DNA of 5,994 nt from positions 855 to 6,848 of the forward strand of contig DBLB01000075.1 in the NCBI GenBank assembly GCA_002298695.1, written 5' to 3'. How positions within the stretch are numbered: the first letter of the stretch is position 1; each line of letters starts with the position of its first letter. Made by a program: the position numbers and the translations under genes. The notes beneath the pieces are model-generated. The model did no database searches. It was given only the letters and a program-made list of their open reading frames with translations, and was not told the DNA's origin. This stretch comes from Clostridiales bacterium UBA735 (GTDB lineage: Bacteria; Bacillota; Clostridia; Oscillospirales; Oscillospiraceae). Positions 1-5,964 of this stretch are shown piece after piece.

Positions 1-1
1 G

Positions 2-1342
2 ACGCTGCGGCTGCTGCTGCGCGCGCCGATCGTTGTGTTCGGCGCGATGATTATGGCCTTTACGGTCGACGCAAAGACGGCGCTCGTGTTTGTGGTGGCC
101 ATTCCGGTGCTGTTTGCCGTTGTGTTTGCGATCATGCTCGCCTGCATTCCGCTCTACCGGAAGGTGCAGGCGAAGCTCGACCGCGTGCTTGGGTCAACGC
201 GGGAAAATCTCGACGGCGTCCGCGTTATCCGCGCCTTTTGCATGCAGGATGGCGAAACGGCGGAATTTACCCGCCGCAACGAGGATCTGACGCACATGCA
301 GCGATTTGTCGGCCGCATTTCCGCACTGCTCAATCCGCTGACCTATGTGATCGTGAACCTCGCCATCGTCGCCATCCTGCGCACCGGCGCGGTGCGCGTT
401 GACTCCGGTGTGCTGACGCAGGGACAGGTCATCGCGCTCTACAACTACATGTCGCAGATCCTGGTCGAACTCATCAAGTTCGCCAATCTGATCCTCAACA
501 TCACGCGCTCGGTCGCCAGCGGCAGCCGGATCGGCCAGCTGCTGGAGCAGCAGCCGTCGCTGTCCTCGCCCGCGGCCATGCCGGCGCCGGTGGAGACAGA
601 CGAGGCTGTCGCGTTCCGTCATGTGACGTTCCGCTGCCCCGGCGCGAAGGCGGCGACGCTCTCGGACATCGATTTTACTGCGAAAAAAGGGCAGACCATC
701 GGCATCATCGGCGGTACGGGTTCCGGCAAGACCATGCTCGCCAACCTCATCGGACGCTTCTACGATGTGGACGAGGGGGCGGTTGAGGTCGACGGCGTTT
801 CTGTGCGGGACTATCCAGCCGATGCGCTGCGCGCGAAGATCGGTCTCGTGCCGCAGAAGGCGCTGCTCTTCCGCGGGACCATCCGCGAAAATCTGCTCTG
901 GGGCGACAAGAACGCCTCGGACGAGACGCTTGCCATGGCGCTCGAAACGGCGCAGGCCGCCGAGATCGTCGCTGGCAAGGTTGGCGGACTGGACTATGAG
1001 ATCGAGGCCGGGGGACGGAACCTCTCCGGCGGCCAGCGGCAGCGCCTCACGATCGCCCGCGCCCTGACCCGGAAACCGGAGATCCTGATCCTCGACGACA
1101 GCGCCTCCGCGCTCGACTTTGCCACCGACGCGGCGCTGCGCCATGCGCTGCGCGCGCTGCCGTGGCATCCGACGACGTTCCTCATCTCCCAGCGGACGGC
1201 CTCCATCCGCTTCGCCGACCAGATTCTTGTTCTCGACGAGGGACATCTTGTCGGGCGGGGGACGCACGACGAGCTGCTGAAAACCTGCGCCGTGTATCAG
1301 GAAATCTACAATTCTCAGTTCAAAAAGGAGGATGCAGGATGA
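2..1342 (+). CDS. ABC exporter half-transporter, degenerate-site subunit (5' partial)
   Basis: Membrane-spanning ABC exporter subunit with a fused ATPase domain. The frame is open from the first complete codon (ACG at 2), and the opening residues TLRLLLRAPIVVFGAMIMAF are typical of the middle of the transmembrane domain. About 130-150 N-terminal residues therefore lie off the window, and the GTG at 35 is an internal valine, not a start. Counting from codon 2 (446 residues visible), the ATPase domain has Walker A GGTGSGKT at 237-244, Q-loop Gln285, signature LSGGQ at 341-345 and Walker B ILILDD at 361-366. Asp366 replaces the catalytic Glu, and Gln397 (ISQR) replaces the switch His. In heterodimeric exporters such as TM287/288 and BmrCD, these two changes mark the subunit that contributes the degenerate ATP site. 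The downstream gene supplies the canonical residues, so the pair probably works as one exporter. The substrate cannot be told; drug or peptide export is common in this family. Confidence 0.93.
   Translation, partial: TLRLLLRAPIVVFGAMIMAFTVDAKTALVFVVAIPVLFAVVFAIMLACIPLYRKVQAKLDRVLGSTRENLDGVRVIRAFCMQDGETAEFTRRNEDLTHMQRFVGRISALLNPLTYVIVNLAIVAILRTGAVRVDSGVLTQGQVIALYNYMSQILVELIKFANLILNITRSVASGSRIGQLLEQQPSLSSPAAMPAPVETDEAVAFRHVTFRCPGAKAATLSDIDFTAKKGQTIGIIGGTGSGKTMLANLIGRFYDVDEGAVEVDGVSVRDYPADALRAKIGLVPQKALLFRGTIRENLLWGDKNASDETLAMALETAQAAEIVAGKVGGLDYEIEAGGRNLSGGQRQRLTIARALTRKPEILILDDSASALDFATDAALRHALRALPWHPTTFLISQRTASIRFADQILVLDEGHLVGRGTHDELLKTCAVYQEIYNSQFKKEDAG
1325..1342 (+). promoter_or_regulatory. 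Strong RBS and ATGA start/stop overlap between the ABC genes
   Basis: AAGGAGG at 1325-1331 lies seven bases before the ATG at 1339-1341. That ATG overlaps the upstream TGA stop at 1340-1342. This fixes the second gene's start at 1339. The frame is open further upstream to 1162, but that stretch only shadows the first gene. The overlap implies translational coupling and balanced production of the two partners. Confidence 0.9.
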
Positions 1343-3078
1343 AAAATTCCTCCGGAACGCTCCGCCGCGTGCTGCGGCACCTGAAGCCCTATACCGGCTG
1401 GATCGTCCTCGCGCTGCTCTGCGCGGCGGGGAATGTCGCGGCCACGCTCTATATCCCGATCCTCGTCGGCGACGCAGTCGACGCCATCGTCGGGCCAGGA
1501 CAGGTCGTCTTCACGGCGGTCGTGTCCATCGGCTTGGAGATCGCGGCGCTCGCGCTGCTCGGCGCGGCGGCGCAGTGGGTGATGAATGTGGTGAACAACC
1601 GCATCGTCTTCTGCGTCACGCGCGATACGCGCGCCGAGGCGTTCGGGCATTTGCAGAAGCTTCCGCTTTCGTATCTCGACAGCCATCCCTCCGGCGATAC
1701 GATCAGCCGGATGATCGCCGACGTCGATCAGTTTGCAGACGGCCTGCTCATGGGCTTTACGCAGCTGTTCACCGGCGTGCTGACGATCCTCGGCACGCTC
1801 GGCATCATGTTCTTCCTCAATTGGAAGATCACGCTCGTCGTCGTCGTGCTGACGCCGCTGTCGCTGTTTGCGGCGAAATTCATCGCCTCGCACACCTACA
1901 GCATGTTCCAGCTGCAATCGCAGACGCGCGGCGAGCAGACGGCCTTTCTCAACGAGATGGTCGACGGGCAGAAGGTCGTGCAGGCGTTCGGTTATGCACC
2001 ACGCTCGGAGAAAACGTTCGGCGAGATCAACGAGCGGCTGCGCCGCGCTTCACTCCGGGCGACGTTCTTCTCCTCGCTGACAAATCCGGTTACGCGGTTT
2101 GTGACCAGTGTTGTCTACGCCTGCGTGGGTCTGGCCGGCGCGATGTCGGCCGTTGCGGGCGCGATCACGGTCGGCGGGCTGACGGTGTTCCTCAGCTATG
2201 CCAACCAGTATGCAAAGCCGTTCAACGAGATTTCCGGTGTGGTCACGGAATTGCAGAACGCCATCGCCTGTGCGGGCCGCGTGTTTGCACTGATGGACGA
2301 GCCGGAGCAGATCCCGGACGCGCCGGATGCGGAGACGCTTGCGGATGCGACGGGACGGGTGGAATTGCAGCATGTGGCGTTCCGCTATGTGCCGCAGACG
2401 CCGCTGCTCGAGGATGTCAATCTCCGCGTGAATCCCGGCGAGCGCGTCGCCATCGTAGGCCCGACGGGCTGCGGCAAGACGACGCTCATCAATCTGCTCA
2501 TGCGCTTTTACGATGTGAACGGCGGCGCGATCACCGTGGATGGACATGATGTGCGCAGCGTCACGCGCGACAGCCTGCGCCGCAGCTTCGGCATGGTGTT
2601 GCAGGACACGTGGCTCAAGACCGGCACCGTGCGCGAGAACATCGCGCTGGCGCGGCCGGAGGCTGCACAGGAAGAAATTGAGGCCGCCGCTAAGGCCGCC
2701 CACGCCCACGGCTTTATCACGCGCCTGCCGCAGGGCTATGACACGCCGCTGACGGACACCGGCGCGGGTCTTTCCGCCGGGCAGCGGCAGCTGCTGTGCA
2801 TTGCGCGGCTGATGCTGGCCCTGCCGCCGATGCTGATCCTCGACGAGGCGACCAGCTCGATCGACACGCGTACAGAGCTGAAGATCCAGCAGGCGTTTGC
2901 CGCGATGATGCGGGGGCGCACGAGCTTCATCGTCGCCCATCGACTGTCCACCATCCGCGAGGCGGACGTCATCCTCGTCATGCAGAACGGCCATATCATC
3001 GAGCAGGGCAGGCACGACGAGCTGCTCCGGCAAAATGGCTTTTACGCGAAGCTCTACAACAGCCAGTTTGCGCCGTGA
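1339..3078 (+). CDS. ABC exporter half-transporter, canonical-site subunit
   Basis: Complete 579-residue subunit of a type IV (exporter-fold) ABC transporter, the usual length for the family. The transmembrane domain fills about residues 15-310, with hydrophobic stretches near 20-50, 55-80, 135-180 and 250-285. The ATPase domain follows: Walker A GPTGCGKT at 374-381, Q-loop Gln422, signature LSAGQ at 478-482, Walker B MLILDE at 498-503 with catalytic Glu503, D-loop SSID at 506-509 and switch His534 (VAHRLST). The variant signature (LSAGQ) faces the degenerate Walker B of the partner, while this subunit's intact Walker A/B faces the partner's LSGGQ. That is the expected arrangement of one competent and one degenerate site in an asymmetric heterodimer. 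The gene overlaps its partner by four bases and both use the same GC-rich codons, so they form one operon. The transported substrate is unknown. A housekeeping multidrug or lipid role is as likely as any link to the toxin genes downstream. Confidence 0.95.
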   Translation: MKNSSGTLRRVLRHLKPYTGWIVLALLCAAGNVAATLYIPILVGDAVDAIVGPGQVVFTAVVSIGLEIAALALLGAAAQWVMNVVNNRIVFCVTRDTRAEAFGHLQKLPLSYLDSHPSGDTISRMIADVDQFADGLLMGFTQLFTGVLTILGTLGIMFFLNWKITLVVVVLTPLSLFAAKFIASHTYSMFQLQSQTRGEQTAFLNEMVDGQKVVQAFGYAPRSEKTFGEINERLRRASLRATFFSSLTNPVTRFVTSVVYACVGLAGAMSAVAGAITVGGLTVFLSYANQYAKPFNEISGVVTELQNAIACAGRVFALMDEPEQIPDAPDAETLADATGRVELQHVAFRYVPQTPLLEDVNLRVNPGERVAIVGPTGCGKTTLINLLMRFYDVNGGAITVDGHDVRSVTRDSLRRSFGMVLQDTWLKTGTVRENIALARPEAAQEEIEAAAKAAHAHGFITRLPQGYDTPLTDTGAGLSAGQRQLLCIARLMLALPPMLILDEATSSIDTRTELKIQQAFAAMMRGRTSFIVAHRLSTIREADVILVMQNGHIIEQGRHDELLRQNGFYAKLYNSQFAP

Positions 3079-3124
3079 CCGCCTTCGCAGCCGGAAATCG
3101 GGCACCGGAAGCCACCGGAGGTTA

Positions 3125-3153
3125 CTGAAAGCCACTCCCGGATGTGATACAAT
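3125..3153 (+). promoter_or_regulatory. Putative sigma-A promoter for the toxin module
   Basis: TACAAT at 3148-3153 has an extended -10 (TG at 3145-3146, one base before the hexamer). CTGAAA at 3125-3130 matches four of six -35 positions, with exactly 17 bases between. The predicted start is near 3160, after the ABC operon stop and upstream of the toxin gene. A hairpin begins about ten bases after that start. This is a sequence match only. Confidence 0.45.
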
Positions 3154-3169
3154 AGAATCCTGAAAACAG

Positions 3170-3204
3170 AAACGCTCAGCAGACGGCCGCCTGCTGGGCG
3201 TTTT
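3170..3204 (+). terminator. Terminator-like hairpin after the ABC operon
   Basis: The left arm 3170-3182 pairs with the right arm 3191-3203 around an eight-base loop (core CAGCAG with CTGCTG and ACGC with GCGT, one T-G wobble). It ends in TTTTC, a short and imperfect T tract. It is most simply the intrinsic terminator of the ABC operon. Because the putative promoter lies just upstream, it would also sit at the 5' end of the toxin transcript, where it could attenuate or protect that RNA. Confidence 0.6.
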
Positions 3205-3229
3205 CAATTCCAGGAAAGGGGGATTCAGA

Positions 3230-3331
3230 ATGATCGGGGACAATTCGGAGGAGAGCGGGTTCATGGTAAAAAGGCGGATGGCGGAGTACCGGTGCAGAAG
3301 GGAAAGGGAGGTGCGGGATGCACGTCATTGA
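3230..3331 (+). CDS. Possible 33-residue leader ORF overlapping the toxin start
   Basis: ATG at 3230 follows a purine-rich RBS (GGAAAGGGGG, 3213-3222) at a reasonable distance. It opens a 33-codon frame ending at TGA 3329-3331. The product is highly charged and rich in Arg and Glu, with no recognised domain, signal peptide or membrane segment. It overlaps the first 14 bases of the 538-residue gene in another frame, so ribosomes finishing it could re-initiate there. It could be a coupling leader, a remnant of an earlier gene, or chance; its composition shows nothing decisive. Confidence 0.3.
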   Translation: MIGDNSEESGFMVKRRMAEYRCRREREVRDARH

Positions 3332-4934
3332 CGGGTGGAGGACGAAGAAGAGATTTGACCGGACGGCGACGCCGGGCAGTATCGCGGGACTGGGAGAAGC
3401 GGCGTCGACGGCACGGCTGAGGGGAGCGCTTGCAAATCTGGAATACAACGAGAACAAGCGCCGGTCGATGGAAGCGGCGCAGCAGACGCCGAAGCGCGTG
3501 CTGCCGGAAAATCTCGGCGCGCTGGAACGGTGGATCCAGAAACCGACGAAGGAAACGGAAAAAGAGCGGACGCTCCCGGAGACGCTCGGCGGGATGGAGC
3601 GGTGGATACAGAAGCCGGACAATCTGGAAATGACCCGGCAGCGGCAGTATGTCCAAAGACTGCAAAGCAAAATTCCAACGCTGGATTATCTGAGCTGGGG
3701 CGACCGGGGGATGCCACGGCCGGAGACGTACACGGCAGAGAATCTGACGGACTATCTGCCGCGCATCGAGCAGCTGGCCAGCTATCCCGGCAGGCCGACG
3801 AAGGACATGCAGAATGAGGCAAAGGAAATTCTCAAGAGCACACGGGCCAGAGGAATTTCAGGGAGTGTGGGAGATATTGGGAATTATACGCCGTACACAA
3901 GTGCTGTGGAATCGGGGGATACGGCGCTTGCAAATGAGAGAATGCGGCAATTTTACATGCTGGATTCGGTTGCACATGGAAAGCAGAATGCGATTTCCTA
4001 TGGATTGATGGACGGAACTGGAATCCTTTCACTGGAAAAAGCCTGGATAAAAGCGATTGGTGAACCGGGATGGTCAGAAGCATTTCAAAGTGTGGAAGAC
4101 GGAATGAAGAAGGGAGCGCAGAATTTCCCGGCCCTGAGCAATGCGGCGCGTACTGCCGGCAGAGGCGTTCAGGCAATTGCTTTGAGTGAGCTCCTTGGTA
4201 TGGCAGCGGCAGCATTTGGAGGAAGCGGCGCAATTATGAGTGTCATCCGAGGGGCACTGACGATCGGCGGTTCAGAGGCAATCCAGAATCTTGGAGATTT
4301 TGTGACTGGAAGGATTACACCGAAGCAGTATTGGACGAGCGTGGAACGTGGTATCCGTGCCGGTGGTGCGATCAGTGGCTTTATGCAGCTGCTTCCGGCG
4401 GCGAGACGGGATTTTCAGGAATGGTTTTCGCGGCGGAACGCAGAGACGGGCGGCGGAACAGTATTGACTCCAAGTATCAACGAGCTGGAGCCGATCGGGA
4501 TGGAAGAAGGACTCGAAATGCCGGAGGAAGAATACTATGCGGCGTTTGAGAGAGGCTTTTATTACGATGAAGATGATGACTTCATAGATCCGCTTGACAC
4601 TGTCAGAGAACCTGATATACTGATTGGTAGATCTGTAGGCGCAAAAGCAGCAAATTATGAGGTTATGGATCTGAAAACGGGGAAAACATATCATTTTGTA
4701 GAAGGAACACATATTCAGAATGTTGAAACATTCGCGGGAAAAGGTGTGAAAAAGCCGTATGAGAAAGCATGGAGGTATGTCGAAAAATATGGCGGAAAAG
4801 CCAGCGAGTGGCAACATACAAAGGGCTTTGGGTGGATCGCTACTGAAGAGGGCGAAAGGTATGTTGAAGTCCACTGGTCACAGTGCGCAGGCGTTGGAAA
4901 GCATGATTTCTTTATAAAGGAGTGGTTGGATTGA
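3318..4934 (+). CDS. Polymorphic-toxin-like protein with C-terminal Ntox50-like domain
   Basis: 538 residues. The start at 3318 has GGAGG at 3307-3311, six bases upstream; the same frame is closed by a stop at 3267-3269. Residues 1-110 are basic and low in hydrophobicity, with two copies of a LPExLGxxERWIQKP motif (60-76 and 84-100). Residues 120-280 are unrecognised, with a striking block AISYGLMDGTGILSLEKAW (225-243). Residues 284-320 are glycine/alanine-rich and mildly hydrophobic, followed by an acidic linker (390-425). Residues 436-538 resemble polymorphic toxin type 50 (Ntox50, predicted RNase): GRSVGAKAANYEV, FVEGTHIQN, FAGKG, EWQHTKGFG, VEVHW and a GKHDFFIKEWLD tail. The family match is from memory of motifs. 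There is no signal peptide and no LXG or Rhs region, so the delivery route is unknown; the domain also occurs on phage minor head proteins. Base use becomes visibly more AT-rich toward the C-terminus. The stop overlaps the next gene's start, as expected for a toxin followed by its immunity gene. Confidence 0.8.
   Translation: MHVIDGWRTKKRFDRTATPGSIAGLGEAASTARLRGALANLEYNENKRRSMEAAQQTPKRVLPENLGALERWIQKPTKETEKERTLPETLGGMERWIQKPDNLEMTRQRQYVQRLQSKIPTLDYLSWGDRGMPRPETYTAENLTDYLPRIEQLASYPGRPTKDMQNEAKEILKSTRARGISGSVGDIGNYTPYTSAVESGDTALANERMRQFYMLDSVAHGKQNAISYGLMDGTGILSLEKAWIKAIGEPGWSEAFQSVEDGMKKGAQNFPALSNAARTAGRGVQAIALSELLGMAAAAFGGSGAIMSVIRGALTIGGSEAIQNLGDFVTGRITPKQYWTSVERGIRAGGAISGFMQLLPAARRDFQEWFSRRNAETGGGTVLTPSINELEPIGMEEGLEMPEEEYYAAFERGFYYDEDDDFIDPLDTVREPDILIGRSVGAKAANYEVMDLKTGKTYHFVEGTHIQNVETFAGKGVKKPYEKAWRYVEKYGGKASEWQHTKGFGWIATEEGERYVEVHWSQCAGVGKHDFFIKEWLD
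3495..3617 (+). repeat. Internal tandem repeat in the toxin N-terminus
   Basis: Two 51-base units (3495-3545 and 3567-3617), 72 bases apart, encode RxLPExLGxxERWIQKP twice. The intervening seven residues are Lys/Thr/Glu-rich. Amino acids are better conserved than bases, so selection on the protein is likely. The units may be a short binding or docking motif. Confidence 0.75.
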
Positions 4935-4938
4935 AGGT
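4916..4938 (+). repeat. Toxin/immunity junction repeat, copy 1
   Basis: This 23-base stretch spans the RBS, the last toxin codons and the TTG start of the immunity gene. It matches 5729-5751 at 20 of 23 positions. Both copies read AAAGGAGTG, then TTG, then TTGAAGGT, in the same order and spacing. The shared block joins unrelated proteins, so it may mark a recombination boundary between cassettes. Confidence 0.65.
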
Positions 4939-5137
4939 AAAATATATTGGACCAGATTCAGTTGGAATGCCATATGGAACGATCGAAGATGTGATTACGA
5001 TTGAAAAAGGGTGGTATCGTGTGATGTCGGCACTGGACGAATCTTACTTGTTCCCGCCGAACGTGTTTGAAATTCTGGAAGGTTCGGAGGACGATGTGCC
5101 GCATTATGAGCACGGGCCGTACCATTACGAGAAGTAA
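4931..5137 (+). CDS. Putative immunity protein for the Ntox50-like toxin
   Basis: 68 residues, starting MKVKYIGPDSVG. I chose the TTG at 4931 because AAAGGAG (4916-4922) lies eight bases upstream and TTGA overlaps the toxin stop (4932-4934). The in-frame GTG at 4922 lies inside the RBS itself. The protein is small, acidic at the C-terminus (EGSEDD, then a His/Tyr-rich tail) and looks beta-rich: VKYIG, IEDVITIEKGWYRVMS and YLFPPNVFEIL could form a small SH3-like barrel. No signal peptide or membrane segment is visible, so it should be cytoplasmic. I do not recognise a named immunity family. The role is inferred from position: coupled directly behind a toxin domain and followed by a terminator. 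Confidence 0.78.
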   Translation: MKVKYIGPDSVGMPYGTIEDVITIEKGWYRVMSALDESYLFPPNVFEILEGSEDDVPHYEHGPYHYEK

Positions 5138-5146
5138 GTTATAGAA

Positions 5147-5178
5147 GAAGCTCCCCTCCGTGCGAGGGGAGCTTTTTT
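5147..5178 (+). terminator. Strong intrinsic terminator of module 1
   Basis: AAGCTCCCCTC (5148-5158) pairs perfectly with GAGGGGAGCTT (5164-5174) around a five-base loop, and a run of six T follows (5173-5178). It begins ten bases after the immunity stop. A nearly identical hairpin closes module 2. Confidence 0.93.
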
Positions 5179-5221
5179 CAATTCATTCGGGTATTGTGAC
5201 GATGGGACAGTGATGCGGACT

Positions 5222-5250
5222 TTGACAGGCAATTTGAAATGGGGTATAAT
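5222..5250 (+). promoter_or_regulatory. Perfect consensus sigma-A promoter within the orphan toxin
   Basis: TTGACA (5222-5227) and TATAAT (5245-5250) are separated by exactly 17 bases, which is the full consensus. It lies just downstream of the module 1 terminator. Transcription would start near 5257, after the ATG at 5239, so its RNA lacks the orphan toxin's start codon. The next in-frame ATG (5410) has no good RBS. The likely beneficiary is the immunity gene at 5744. Chance occurrence in a coding remnant is possible but improbable for twelve matched bases at the ideal spacing. Confidence 0.75.
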
Positions 5251-5670
5251 GAAGCAGACGATAAGGCAGATTTTGCGCGGCTGAAGGAAACGCTCGGGCA
5301 GAATGCACCGGAGACTTTTCAGGATTATCAGAATCTCAAATACAACAGCGGCGATTGGGCGGCGTATTCGTCCTATGCAGGCACAGTGGAGAGCGGAAAT
5401 CTGACGCCGATGGCGGATTTTGAGATTTACCAGCAGAACAGCGCGAAGATCGACCATACTCTGGTTGGCGTCCAGGCGGCGAACGGCGTGACGATCACGG
5501 GAAAATCGGATTTGTTTGTTGCAAATACCATCGGTTCCGTTGCCAGACGCCAGAGCGGCGTGGATGTGCAGAGCGTGCGCTATGTCGTGACGCATCCGAC
5601 ACAGATTTTTCCGGTAGAAACTGGCCCTAACGGGAAAAGGCAACGCTTTATCGGAAAAAAATCTGGGTAA
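5239..5670 (+). CDS. Orphan, frameshifted toxin-like C-terminal fragment
   Basis: 143 residues from ATG 5239, which is preceded only by a weak AGG-type RBS. The frame is open from 5200 but holds no other usable start. Residues 60-141 resemble the C-terminal domain of phage minor head proteins with attached toxin-like (possibly RNase) folds: FEIYQQNSAKIDHTLVG, a VTITGKSDLF segment, THPTQIF and a KRQRFIGKK strand. The reading frame stops at TAA 5668. The -1 frame, however, continues for 25 sensible codons beginning IWVTINPDTGSILQAG to TGA 5736-5738, completing a familiar beta-strand ending. A full product would be 166 residues. Loss of one A from an eight-A run, or frameshifting at the A AAA AAA heptamer, explains the break. 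It has no long N-terminal delivery part, so it fits an orphan toxin cassette displaced behind an intact one. The function assignment is from remembered motifs and is uncertain; the fragment may be inactive. Confidence 0.6.
   Translation: MGYNEADDKADFARLKETLGQNAPETFQDYQNLKYNSGDWAAYSSYAGTVESGNLTPMADFEIYQQNSAKIDHTLVGVQAANGVTITGKSDLFVANTIGSVARRQSGVDVQSVRYVVTHPTQIFPVETGPNGKRQRFIGKKSG
5655..5661 (+). other. In-phase A AAA AAA slippery heptamer / frameshift point
   Basis: Seven A residues are read as GGA AAA AAA in the zero frame, which is exactly the X XXY YYZ phase of a -1 slippery site. A one-base backward slip gives AAA AAA ATC TGG and enters the 25-codon continuation. AAAAGG at 5635-5640, about 14 bases upstream, could act as an internal Shine-Dalgarno stimulator. 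I see no strong downstream hairpin. A plain one-base deletion or sequencing error is an equal explanation. Confidence 0.6.
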
Positions 5671-5728
5671 CAATAAATCCAGACACAGGAAGCATACTTC
5701 AGGCGGGGGTTCTTCCGAAGAAATATCG

Positions 5729-5751
5729 AAAGGAGTGATTGTGTTGAAGGT
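5729..5751 (+). repeat. Toxin/immunity junction repeat, copy 2
   Basis: The partner of 4916-4938 (20 of 23 bases the same). In the -1 frame of the orphan toxin it reads Lys-Glu-stop where copy 1 reads Lys-Glu-Trp-Leu-Asp-stop, in the same codon phase. One change (TGG to TGA at 5736-5738) would account for the earlier stop. Without it, the frame would end at TGA 5745-5747, overlapping the TTG start just as in copy 1. Confidence 0.65.
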
Positions 5752-5959
5752 CACACTGGCGCAAAAAGCGATGATGCTTAGATACGGGATTCAGATTTAT
5801 GAAGACGCGTATGATACGTTGCTGGCAATATCAGATAAGATTTTTGATATTGGTTTTTTGCCTGGAAAGGATTATAATCTACTAAATCCAACGGGACTGA
5901 AATTGCAAAAGCTCTACGATGAACTTTACGAGCAGAACCGATATGGCGATTTAGAGTAA
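5744..5959 (+). CDS. Putative immunity protein of the second (orphan) module
   Basis: 71 residues, starting MKVTLAQKAMMLRYGIQIYE. I prefer the TTG at 5744 because AAAGGAG (5729-5735) lies eight bases upstream, exactly as in the first immunity gene, and both proteins then begin MKV. GTG at 5741 is possible, while GTG at 5735 overlaps the RBS. The protein looks mostly helical with a central IFDIGFLPGKDYNLLNPTG segment and a Tyr/Glu/Leu-rich C-terminal helix (LQKLYDELYEQN). It has no signal peptide or membrane segment and no resemblance to the first immunity protein. The family is not recognised. Its role as antitoxin to the preceding orphan domain is inferred from position, coupling geometry and the terminator that follows. 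It may be expressed separately from the consensus promoter at 5222-5250. Confidence 0.72.
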   Translation: MKVTLAQKAMMLRYGIQIYEDAYDTLLAISDKIFDIGFLPGKDYNLLNPTGLKLQKLYDELYEQNRYGDLE

Positions 5960-5964
5960 CAACG

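Noticed and set aside
194..1267. Long open frame on the - strand opposite the first ABC gene
   Set aside because: It is a GC-rich antisense shadow with Arg/Asp/Gly-heavy sequence, no domain and no RBS. The + strand frame has full ABC motifs.
1332..2549. Alternative + strand frame starting at ATG 1332
   Set aside because: That ATG directly abuts the Shine-Dalgarno sequence with no spacing, and the translation is Arg/Ala-rich out-of-frame noise over the ABC gene.
2050..3264. Long open frame on the - strand opposite the second ABC gene
   Set aside because: Same reason: low-complexity Arg/His/Leu-rich translation opposite clear ABC motifs. It also runs through the intergenic hairpin and promoter.
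4922..4933. GTG at 4922 as the start of the first small immunity gene, and likewise GTG 5735 for the second
   Set aside because: Both GTGs begin inside the AAAGGAG ribosome binding site. TTG at 4931 and 5744 give eight-base spacing and matching MKV starts.
2..4934. The ABC exporter as secretion machine for the toxin
   Set aside because: The ABC pair lacks an N-terminal C39 peptidase domain in the complete subunit. The toxin has no double-glycine leader or RTX repeats, and a hairpin, promoter and 239-base gap separate them. Adjacency alone is not enough.
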